Shown: in pieces, positions 11,022 through 21,476 of the stretch | How the letters are laid out: each line of letters begins with the position of its first letter | Position numbering within the stretch: the stretch's first letter is position 1 | Assembly (NCBI GenBank): GCA_019188255.1 | Contig: JAETXT010000008.1 | Coordinates: 1-64,000, forward strand | Reading direction: 5' to 3' | DNA from: Verticillium longisporum | Taxonomy: Eukaryota > Ascomycota > Sordariomycetes > Glomerellales > Plectosphaerellaceae | DNA length: 64,000 bases | The notes under the pieces: generated by a model | Database searches by the model: none | Told to the model about the DNA's origin: nothing | The model's input: only the letters and a program-made list of their open reading frames with translations | Position numbers and translations under genes: made by a program

Positions 11022-14000
11022 ATATATACCCCCTTTTGCCTCCTTGTCACGAACGAAAGACAAGCGTACTGAACAGATGCGGCTACTGCGGTCTACCTCA
11101 TACGGGGGTCCAGATATGATCGATCCGCGTGGGGTGTGGGGGAGAGGGACAGAGAGACCAGCCACGAAATGGCTTGCGGTAGATGGGCTTGCAGACGCGC
11201 TGCAGCCCCGATATATGGGGCACAAGAGAGAGGTCTAAGATGGACAAATGAGAGATCGAGCCGGAGGATCGCAGAAAGGGCTCTTGGACAGCATGGGGAA
11301 GAGAGAGTGCCATCATGTATTATCACCTCTGACATTACCTCTGCTCGTAGAAATCCTGTCTGCCTGGCATGACATACAATGTAGAATGAGGCGTGCCCAT
11401 CATTCATCATCGAGGACGTGGTCATTAACAACACTTTGTTGGTCTCGTCGGGATTTTGCTTTGGGGGAAATCGAACCCATCTGGACATGGCGGTGGCTTG
11501 GACTGCCGATCTGAGATTAGGATGGAGCGAGCGGCCTAAAAGCTGCCGCAGGTCAAGCTGTGGCCCAGAGCAAGGATGAATATCAGACAGTCACCGACCG
11601 TGCCAACCCCCACCTGTCTTCGTTGCACGAAACGAAACGGCGAATCTCGCAAGCTCATCGAGCGGGCAAAATCTCGGCTCGCTATTTCGGGCCATTGGCA
11701 CTTGGAAACGAGACTTCGGGGGCAAGGCCCGAAGACATGCTTCGTTTCACTGTCACGAGCCAAATAGCAACCTTATCCACCGCGCTACCCAAAGATAGAC
11801 GTCGCCACATAATCACACCGAAACCAAGGGGGGCCATCTCAGGGCCCTTCGGTAACCCCCCACCGAAGTGGACGAAAGGGCGGTACGGCTTGGCGCGTTT
11901 GCTCGAAAAAGCCACGAACCATCTTGGGGGTGTTGTCGACTCACACACGGATGACGGACGGGTTGCAAATGCCTGTTCTAACCTTGGATATCCGCACAGC
12001 CAGGAGTCATACTCACGGGAATAAAACACTCGTGTAACATGACCGAATTAGCCCAGCGTCCCCACCCTGGCTTCGGAGACCATTGGGGGGTAGTGGTAAA
12101 AGAAAGTCATCTCTCATTCAAGTATCTGCAGCGGACAAGCGGCTATGGCGTCGTCACAGCCCTGCCGAGGTCGGCGGCGGAAGAATTACAGCGACGTAAC
12201 GGTGTGCTCCTCAACCTGACTAACGAGACGATGACCTGGGGGTCGAGCCAATCGACGTGCGGTGACAGGGACGGGCGTGGGAGGACGGTGGACTATCCCG
12301 CACCCTGAGCCATCTGACGAAGGCCCTTCGTGGAGGGTTGGCGGGCTCCGGTTTCGACGCGACGGGTGATGAGAGAGGGGTTTAGCAACAACAATGAACA
12401 ATCAGAAATCAAAAGTCCGATGGACAAAAACAGCGCAGCGTCTCAGAAGATACGTACCTTATCGACGAAGTGGGAGGCTGCGACGGACACAAGAAAGGGC
12501 AGTAGAGAAAACGGCGGTAAGAAACGGTTGTGGACCCTCTTCTGTCATGTGAATCACCTCCCGCCCGGGACTGGCGATGGCGATGGAGGTTGACAACATT
12601 GAACCATGATGTATGTCCCGGCCGGCTTCATCCTCCGCCGAAAAAGGCATCTAATTCTCGGTCCAACACGGAAAACTGGAGGCATCTCCCGTGTTGACAG
12701 GGCCTGGCACCGGGCGGACGAGAAGCACATCGGAGCAACACGGAAGAGCAAGCATCGGCTTGACGACCGACAGGCTTGCAGCGTGGGAGAGCAGCCCACA
12801 CCCCGCATTTCAGCAGGCCGCAGGGCGAAAATAGTCAGGAACAGGACCATCGCGTCGAGTTCTCCCGAGTAGTCGTCTTCGACCTGTTCGCTGCTCATGA
12901 GCCTCTGAATGGATGCTTTCCCCAGACCCGACCCCGGGAAGGCGGGAGAGCACGCAAGCACGCGACAGGTAAAGCCGTCTTATCCTCGGTACCGAGGGAT
13001 TGTTTGCTTGGGGTGTTCTCTTGGATCCCGCGATCTGGATGTACGATCTCGTCCGGGGTTCGTTGTGATTACAGTACTAGTTTGCATGTGCCGACATTTG
13101 CCTGACCTCACTCACCCTCACGATGTGGCAGTAAGTACCCTTTTCGATGGAGGAGAGCTGCGTCGTGCCAAACTCCGTTTGCGCTAGGTAACCGTTTCCA
13201 TACGTCGTTCCCGTTTAGGTCGTGCAACCAACTTGATTGTCATGTTGTGCTCAGCCTTTTGTGCTGATTAACTCAACAATCTTTCAAGAGCCAAAAGCTG
13301 TTTGTCAATGGGGCCAGCAATAGAGTGGTGAGCTTCGTGATCGGTGCACTGTGGTTGGCCAATGGCCGGCGCGGGGCAGTCTCATTTGTTCCATGTGCTG
13401 GCGGCATGTGTCTTGTCTCATCATCACCAGCAGCAGCAGCAGCATAAGCCCGAGACCTTAGAGTCTGGGCGAGGCTCAGATCTTTGCCAAGAAGCTCTGA
13501 GAGCAGAGGGAATGCGTTAATTGACTCGCGCTCTCGTCGCTATGAGCAGAACTGTAGGAGGGCGTAGAGAAGAAAAAAATAGAGACGGCGGCGGTCAGCA
13601 GATGGGGTGGTTGGTGGGTGTTTGCGTGGAGATGGACCGTGGCTTGGACTTGATGGCGGGACAACTTTCTTTCTTGCCATCGAGCTGTCGCTTCACACCA
13701 GGGAGCTTGAGCTTGGACACGGACGCCATCCCAACACCAGCACCAGCACCAGCACTAACACTGGGCCGGGCGGTGCCAGCAGGCCCCCTGGGCCTTGCTG
13801 AGGCACAATCACCGTCGACGAACTGTTTCCAGTGACAGCTGCAAGTGCATGCACGGCCGGGCGGTATCTCCCCTGGCCTCTCCAGTTCGAGTTGAGATGA
13901 GGTGAGGATCAATCGATGGACAGGGAGGGGGCGGGCTGGTTCACGTTGCAGGTGCGTGTCGACATGTTCTGCCCGTCCGCAGGCCCCTCCACTCCACCGC

Positions 14001-15008
14001 CAGCCAACCCAAAGATAGGTACTCTAGTACATGGTGATACGGTTCAAGTTACGGTGTCGGCGAGGTGCCCTGGGAAAGAACATCCATCCCAACGTTGCGC
14101 TCTCACTGCACTGGCTTGGGAAGGGGGCGTCAACTGGACCAGAGGAGAAGTACCTCGGAACGAACGAAAGTCGTGCTTTCTTCTCCTGGTGCCTACCTAG
14201 GTACCTACCTACACGCAACGGGCTCGGGCTTCTCAGGATCGTACAAGAGAACCCCTCATTCCTCGTTCTCTTGCTGATTTTCTTCCTTTTCGACTCCCAT
14301 CAACTCTCCTCCAAAATCTACACCCCTCCACCCCGCGTCGTCCACACCCACCACTTTGACGTTTTGCTCCTCGTCAGCGCTGCTGCCCTTGACGCATACT
14401 AATCACTCCTCATCCTTTCTATTGGCATCGATAAGAAGCAGCTCTATTCTTTCATCTTTCGAAATCGTATACGATCTTTGATCACGACTCGACGGCGTGT
14501 CGCCTCCGTTGCTTTCCATCGACACTGTCTCTACGCCGTGGTAACTCGGGCCGAGCTACACGCCCGGATCTCTTATCGGCGACTTGACAGCGCGTCTCCA
14601 CCGCCCGCCACCACCACCACCGGTTCGACCTAGGTCTTCGGTGCACCAGCAAGCTCCAGGTCCGCGTCTAGCTCTCTGTTTCCAGCAAGGCGGGCATCCA
14701 ACCCCCACCATCGACCACCGATCCCCCTGCAAGAAGGCCCCGGCACCCAGTCCAGCCCAGACCTCCCCCTGCTCCCCTGCATCACTTGTGACGGTGTGAC
14801 CCCGCCGAGGTCGATCTCACATTCTCCGGCCGTCCCTCTCTCGACCGTCGCCGCCAGCAGAAAGTAGCGAGCTCTCTTTTCCTGGTCTTCAAAACCACGC
14901 TCCTCGCCCGCCTCAGACCCTCCTCTCCCCCCTCCGACCTCTTCGCTCCAACCTTCTCGCATTTGCGAACCCGGAATTTCATCTATTCCACCCCTCACAG
15001 CCCTCGAA
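11022..15008. other. Long intergenic region upstream of pyruvate carboxylase
   Basis: About 4 kb with no supported gene. Open frames here (for example 11560-12024 and 12606-12872) overlap on both strands and resemble no family. Simple repeats occur: CAG near 13430-13445 and CAGCAC near 13736-13755. From about 14200 to 15008 the plus strand is strongly pyrimidine-rich, as in long fungal leaders, and probably forms the promoter and 5' UTR of the carboxylase gene. Confidence 0.4.
14191..14212. repeat. CCTACCTAGGTACCTACCT microsatellite
   Basis: Short ACCT/AGGT tetranucleotide tract with a palindromic CCTAGGTACC core, in the upstream region of the carboxylase gene. Four similar tracts occur elsewhere, all in intergenic DNA. 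Confidence 0.7.
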
Positions 15009-18000
15009 ATGGCGCAGACCGCCGTGACATTTAGCGATGTCTTTGACGACAGCGATGGCGACGCCCCCAAGGGTCAGAGCATCCACCACATTCGCGCCAA
15101 CTCGAGCATTATGCAATTGAAGAAGATTCTTGGTGAGTCACCCCCCTCAAAAACCACCCCCATACCCATGAAGAATGCTTTGCTGACTTGTGGCCTTTTC
15201 GCCGTCCGACAGTGGCCAACCGTGGTGAAATTCGTAAGTCTTTGCCCTGACTTGATCTGCCCCTCCCCCGCGCCACAGGCACTAACTGTGAACAGCTATC
15301 AGGGTACGTCGATCTACTGATCAGAGGTAATCACGCATTGCACGAACGGACCTGCTTACACAAAGTTCTCTTTCAGATCTTTAGAACCGTAAGTCAACAT
15401 CTGCGGATCGTCTCAGACATTTGCTCATCATGTATAGGCTCATGAGCTTTCACTGCACACCATTGCTGTCTTCAGTTATGAGGACCGTCTCAGCATGCAC
15501 AGGCAAAGTAATCACCCCTCTGAGGCCCCGAAATCCCCTCTGATTTCACCGCGACTAACGAGTGCTCACAGAGGCCGACGAGGCGTACGTCATTGGCAAG
15601 CGCGGCCAGTACACCCCCGTCGGAGCCTACCTCGCCGGCGACGAGATCATCAAGATCGCGGTTGAGCACGGCGCGCAAATGATCCACCCTGGTTTGTCTG
15701 CCCACTTTCAAACTCTTTGCAATTCGCTCTGACCCGCTGCGCAGGCTACGGTTTCCTCTCCGAGAACGCCGGGTTCGCTCGCAATGTCGAGAAAGCTGGT
15801 CTTATCGTACGTACACCAACCTCCACCCAAGCCTGTGGGACCCGCCGAAGCTAACCTGTTCACTCACACAGTTCGTTGGGCCCTCTCCCGATGTCATCGA
15901 TTCGCTCGGTGACAAGGTGTCTGCTCGCAAGCTCGCCATCGCTGCCGACGTCCCCGTCGTTCCTGGTACCGAGGGTGCCGTTGCAACCTTCGAGGAGGTC
16001 AAGACCTTCACCGATCAATATGGCTTCCCCATCATCATCAAGGCCGCCTACGGCGGTGGTGGTCGTGGTATGCGTGTCGTTCGCGAGCAGGAGAGCCTGA
16101 AGGAGTCTTTCGAGCGAGCTACCTCGGAGGCCAAGTCCGCTTTCGGCAACGGAACCGTCTTTGTCGAGCGCTTCCTCGACAAGCCCAAGCACATTGAGGT
16201 TCAGCTGCTCGGTGACAACCACGGCAACATTGTCCACCTGTACGAGCGTGATTGCTCGGTCCAGCGCCGTCACCAGAAGGTCGTCGAGATCGCTCCCGCC
16301 AAGGACCTCCCCGTTGAGACCCGCGACGCCATCCTGGCTGATGCCGTCAAGCTGGCCAAGTCGGTCAACTACCGCAACGCCGGTACCGCTGAGTTCCTTG
16401 TCGACCAGCAGAACCGCTACTACTTCATCGAGATCAACCCCCGTATTCAGGTTGAGCACACCATCACCGAGGAGATCACTGGCATCGACATTGTCGCCGC
16501 TCAGATCCAGATCGCTGCCGGCGCCACCCTGGAGCAGCTCGGTCTTACCCAGGACCGCATCTCCACCCGCGGCTTTGCCATTCAGTGCCGTATCACCACC
16601 GAGGACCCAGCCAAGGGATTCCAGCCCGATACTGGCAAGCTCGAGGTGTACCGCTCTGCCGGTGGCAACGGTGTCCGACTCGATGGTGGCAACGGTTTTG
16701 CCGGCGCCGTCATCACTCCCTACTACGACTCCATGTTGGTCAAGTGCACTTGCCAAGGTTCCACATACGAGATTGCGCGCAGGAAGATGCTGCGTGCCCT
16801 GGTCGAGTTCCGCATCCGTGGCGTCAAGACCAATATTCCCTTCCTGGCCTCTCTCCTCACTCACCCCACCTTCATTGACGGCAACTGCTGGACTACCTTC
16901 ATTGATGACACTCCTCAGCTCTTCGACCTTGTCGGCAGCCAGAACCGTGCTCAGAAACTTCTGAGCTACCTCGGTGACGTTGCCGTCAACGGCAGCAGAA
17001 TCAAGGGCCAGGTTGGCGAACCCAAGTTCAAGGGTGACATTATCCAGCCTATTCTCCTCAACCCCGATGGTTCCAAGCTTGACACCTCTGCCCCCGCCAC
17101 CAAGGGCTGGAGGCAGATCCTTCTTGACCAGGGCCCCAAGGCCTTTGCCAAGGCTGTCCGCGAGTACAAGGGCTGCCTGCTCATGGACACTACCTGGCGT
17201 GATGCCCACCAGTCTCTGCTGGCCACTCGCGTCCGCACTGTCGATCTCCTGAACATTGCCCACGAGACCAGCCATGCTCTCTCCAACCTCTACTCGCTTG
17301 AGTGCTGGGGTGGTGCCACCTTTGATGTGGCCATGCGCTTCCTCTACGAGGACCCTTGGGACAGGCTGCGCCGCATGAGGAAGCTCGTGCCCAACATCCC
17401 CTTCCAGATGTTGCTGCGCGGTGCCAACGGTGTCGCCTACTCTTCTCTTCCCGACAATGCCATCGAGCAATTTGTCGACCAGGCCAAGAAGTGCGGTGTT
17501 GACATCTTCCGCGTCTTCGACGCTCTCAACGACGTCAGCCAGATCGAGGTTGGTGTCAAGGCCGTCCACAAGGCTGGTGGTGTTGTTGAAGCTGTGGCTT
17601 GCTACTCGGGAGACAGTGAGTTACCCCTTCCCGCTTGACTGCTGTATCACACGTGCTAACATTGCTCACCACAGTGCTGGTATGTACCGTTATTTCTTCG
17701 TTATTGCATTCTTCTTTCTCGGTGTTGGGCCACCCTTGGGATCTAGACGTCTCCTTTCCTCCAGGAGCTACTCCAAAGCTGCTGTGCCGGGATTATGGAC
17801 TTCCTTTTTTATTCTCCCCTTCACTCCCATCTCAGTTCATCTCTCACCTCTTTCCCCCACCTCCATCACCACTCAAGCCATCTCCCGACTTGTGTTCAAC
17901 ACCCCGGAGTGTCTGTCTTTTATTGTTTTGCCTCATTGCCCATCACCTCAAGATTTCCTTCGAATTCTCTGCTCCAAGCTGCTGAGGGCAAACTGCGAAA

Positions 18001-19743
18001 CCCTTGTCGGGATGTCAGAACACGCCGCAAGGAGTGACGCGGTGAAAGCCTCGCTGCATGGCTTGATCACTGCAGCATGTGCGACTAGACCCTCAAAACA
18101 CAGCAGGAGCTGAAAGCTCACCTGGCAACGAAGAAGCACCTCAGTGAGGTGGCGGAGTCAAGCGGCTAGCTTGAACGTTGATCTTCAGTCTCTTGATTTT
18201 CTCTTACTACTGCTCCGCTATTCTCTTGTCGCAGTGTCACTATATTCATCCTACTGGTTCAGTGCTAACTTACGCTTCATTTAGAACCCCAACAAGAAGT
18301 ACAACCTGCAGTACTACCTTGATCTTGTTGACAAGCTCGTTGCCCTTGACATTCATGTCCTCGGCATCAAGGATATGGCTGGAGTTCTCAAGCCCCATGC
18401 GGCTACTCTGCTTATCGGTGCCATCCGTGAGAAATACCCTGACCTTCCCATCCACGTCCACACCCACGACTCGGCCGGTACCGGTGTCGCCTCGATGGTT
18501 GCTTGCGCCAAGGCTGGTGCCGATGCTGTCGATGCCGCCACCGACAGTCTGTCTGGCATGACCTCGCAGCCTAGCATCAACGCCATCCTCGCCTCCCTTG
18601 AGGGTAGCGACCTGGACCCTGGCCTGAACCCTGCCCACGTTCGCGCCCTTGACACCTACTGGTCTCAGCTTCGTCTCCTGTACTCCCCTTTGAGGCCCAC
18701 CTTGCTGGCCCCGATCCCGAGGTGTACGAGCACGAGATCCCCGGTGGTCAACTCACCAACATGATGTTCCAGGCCCAGCAGCTTGGCCTCGGCACCCAGT
18801 GGGCCGAGACTAAGAAGGCCTATGAGCACGCCAACGACCTTCTCGGCGACATCGTCAAGGTCACACCCACCTCCAAGGTTGTAGGTGATCTTGCACAGTT
18901 CATGGTCTCGAACAAACTCTCTCCCGAGGATGTCAAGGCTCGCGCCGGCGAGCTCGATTTCCCTGGCTCCGTGCTTGAATTCCTCGAAGGCATGATGGGT
19001 CAGCCGTTCGGTGGTTTCCCCGAGCCGCTCCGCTCCGATGCTCTGCGTGGTCGCCGAAAGCTTGACGCTCGTCCTGGTCTGTCCCTGGAGCCTGTGGACT
19101 TTGTCAAGGTCAAGCGCGAGCTGGGTAAGAAGTTTGGCGGTCCCGTCACGGAGACGGATATTGCATCCTACGTCATGTATCCCAAGGTCTTCGAAGACTA
19201 CAAGAAGTTTGTCCAGAGGTTCGGAGACCTGTCCGTTCTGCCTACCAAGTACTTCCTGTCGAAGCCTGAGATTGGCGAGGAATTCCATGTCGAGCTGGAG
19301 AAGGGCAAGGTCCTTATCCTCAAGCTGCTCGCCGTTGGCCCCCTCAGCGAGAACACTGGCCAGCGTGAGGTGTTCTACGAGATGAACGGTGAGGTCCGCC
19401 AGGTCACCGTCGACGACAACAAGGCCTCAGTTGAGAACGTCACGCGACCCAAGGCCGACCTCAGCGACTCGAGCCAGGTTGGCGCGCCCATGGCTGGTGT
19501 GCTAGTCGAGCTGCGCGTCAAGGAGGGCTCGGATGTCAAGAAGGGTGACCCCATTGCTGTTCTCAGCGCCATGAAGATGGTAAGTTTCTTCTCTCTAAGC
19601 AACATGCCGAACCAAATGCTAACAACCACTCTAAGGAAATGGTCATCTCGGCGCCGCACAACGGCCAGGTTTCCAGCCTGCAGGTTAAGGAGGGCGACTC
19701 TGTCGATGGTTCCGACCTGGTTTGCAAGATTGTCAAGGCGTAG
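15009..19743 (+). CDS. PYC: Pyruvate carboxylase, assembled from 11 exons including microexons
   Basis: Biotin enzyme making oxaloacetate from pyruvate and bicarbonate. Exons: 15009-15132, 15213-15233, 15296-15303, 15377-15388, 15438-15507, 15572-15691, 15745-15806, 15872-17615, 17675-17679, 18285-19579 and 19636-19743, for 1189 aa once one base is restored. Exons 2-4 (21, 8, 12 nt) encode VANRGEI-PIR-IFRT of the biotin carboxylase. The 5-nt exon 9 completes GDMLNPNKKYNL in the carboxyltransferase domain. ATP-grasp motifs are AAYGGGGRGMRVV, KPKHIEVQLLGD and EINPRIQVEHT; the transferase has LLMDTTWRDAHQSLLATRVR; the biotin site AMKM ends exon 10. A single base is missing in the C run 18685-18688, where YSPFEAH is expected. 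No clear mitochondrial presequence is seen, so a cytosolic location is likely, as usual in fungi. Confidence 0.96.
17680..18284 (+). other. Unusually long (605 nt) intron of pyruvate carboxylase
   Basis: Intron between the 5-nt exon 9 and exon 10, with donor GTATGT and acceptor TTTAG. All other introns in this gene are 49-80 nt. It is pyrimidine-rich up to about 17960; the second half holds an interrupted palindrome CACCTCA-g-TGAGGTG near 18139. No clear box C/D or H/ACA snoRNA could be assigned. Confidence 0.6.
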
Positions 19744-20447
19744 ACTGGAGTTTCTTGAGCTATGACGGAGGGCAAGGTTCTAAATTGATTTTCAGCGTGG
19801 TTTGTGCGCGGGCACGGGGGAGGACGGTATAACGAAATTTCAATGTCCTGGTGCGCAGTCTGGGTTGCTGCGCAGTACTACTGAATACCTATAAAAACGC
19901 TATTAACATTTACTACGCTGTTTCGGTGCGCTGTGTATTCCTGTCATCATGCATAGTGTTGTGCCTGGTATCTTACTGGTTCGTGTAACAGATGAGCCGT
20001 TCATCATGTCGACGTATTGTACTCTGTACTGACACGGTGGTCAGGCTCTGTTTTGTATGCGCAGTCAAACGATATCTGACTGCACACGCGCACCATCGGC
20101 ATCCCAACAACCCTCCAGACGTCCAGAAGGAGAGCCATGCCGATAGTGGGATTTCAAAATTGCAGGCCCTGAGAAGACTAGACGGAGGTATGCTTTCCAA
20201 GGTACCCTATTTGCAGCCAGGACACTGCATGTTATCGAACGAGCCCTCCTTCCAACACCAGTCGTCAACTGTTTGAAGGTCAATTCCACAGATGGTCTGA
20301 AACGAGAGGAAAATGTCCCAACTCCGGCTTGATTTAGCTAGTCGTAGTCTATGATCCTCATGATCCGACGCCGCTTTGCCCTTGTCCTTGGTAATCGTAC
20401 ACATACAGGCCGTTTCCCTCCCTCTGACACGCGCAACACGACGGGCT
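19744..20447. other. Convergent intergenic region PYC / PRE10
   Basis: About 700 bp between the stop codons of two convergent genes, expected to hold both 3' UTRs. Nothing else is recognisable. Confidence 0.4.
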
Positions 20448-21476
20448 CTACTCTTCCATCTTGTCGTCGTCCTTCTTGTCGTCCTCGTCGTCATCGTCGC
20501 CCTCGAGGGCCTTCTTCGCTAACCGCTCGGCCTCCTCGAGCAGGGCCTTGGGGACGGCCTCGTGGCGTCCCTTGGTGGGGCCGTCGACGTCGCTGATCCA
20601 GCTCATCTCGAGCTCAAACTCCTTGTCCTTGTTGTCGTCGTGGGCAACGTAGATGATGCGGGCGGCTTCCTTGACGGCCTGCTCAAGGGAGATGCCCTCG
20701 CCGCCGAGGTCGAGCTTCTCGAGCTCGGCCTTGGCGGCCTGGCGGCCCTTGCCGGTGGCAGCGCCGTAGTAGCCCCAGTAGAGGCCCGAGGGCTCAATCA
20801 TGTAGAGACCGGGGCCGCCGTGCTTCTGGTTGGGCTTGACACCGCCGGGACCGGCGGCGGGGCCGGAACCGACCTCGCCGTCGACGGGCAGCGGGGTCGA
20901 GGGGTCGAAGCCGGCGACAATGGCGGTGATGCCAAAGGGCCGCACGGAGGAGTAGAGGGTGTAGGCCTGCAGGTAGCCGCCCATGCGGCTGGCGAGGTCA
21001 GCGACGGGGATGGGCGTCTTTGACGTGTCGCGCCAGGAGCGGGCCTCGTCGCGGGCGCGGTCGGCAAAGTGGCGGCCGTCGGGGACCATGCCCGAGTAGA
21101 CGACGCCAAGGTGACGGTCGACGGTGGCGATCCGCGTGTTGGCGTTGGGCTTCCAGAGCTTCAACGTGACGACCTTTTCGACGGCGAGGACGACGCCGCC
21201 GTTGGCCCGGATGCCGAGCGAGGTGCCGCCGTTCTCGACCGCCTTGACGGCGTACTCGACCTGGAAGTTGCGGCCGTCGGGGGAGAAGATAGAGTTGGAG
21301 AGATCGTAGCCTGTGCCTATGGAGGTCTAGAGAGAGAGAGAAAAGTTGAGGCGTCAGCATACAAATGTTGTTGTCGTTGTCGTCGCCGGGGGCCCAATCC
21401 TCATGGCAAGGGTTCATGATGGATAGATATGGTGCTGGTGGTGGAGAGAACGAGGCAGGAGAACGGGACGTACCAT
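20448..21476 (-). CDS. PRE10: 20S proteasome subunit alpha type 7 (Pre10-like)
   Basis: Subunit of the outer alpha ring of the 20S proteasome. Two exons give 293 aa. The first coding exon is just the ATG (21476-21474), followed by a 147-nt intron, and exon 2 runs from 21326. The mature start TSIGTGYDLSNSIFSPDGR and QVEYAVKAVENGGTSLGI is the alpha-subunit signature. It continues DRHLGVVYSGMVPDGRH, YTLYSSVRPFGITAI and LYWGYYGAATGKGRQAAKAE, with the acidic tail typical of this subunit (EGDDDDEDD...). An inserted Pro/Gly-rich loop (PVDGEVGSGPAAGPGG) lies before the YMIEPSG strand and is absent from the yeast protein as I remember it. The initiating Met is separated from the body by a splice, so the ATG-only exon is needed. 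Confidence 0.95.

Noticed and set aside
11445..11520. tRNA-like T-arm (GGGTTCGATTTCCC) on the minus strand
   Set aside because: The T-stem pairs poorly (two mismatches and a G-T at the conserved first pair), and no acceptor, D or anticodon arms can be folded around it.
15860..17569. 569-codon open frame on the minus strand
   Set aside because: It lies exactly antisense to the large pyruvate carboxylase exon. Strong third-position C/G bias in that exon removes stops from the opposite strand. The translated product resembles no protein.
17680..18284. snoRNA in the long PYC intron
   Set aside because: No paired C (RTGATGA) and D (CTGA) boxes or H/ACA hairpins could be placed convincingly.
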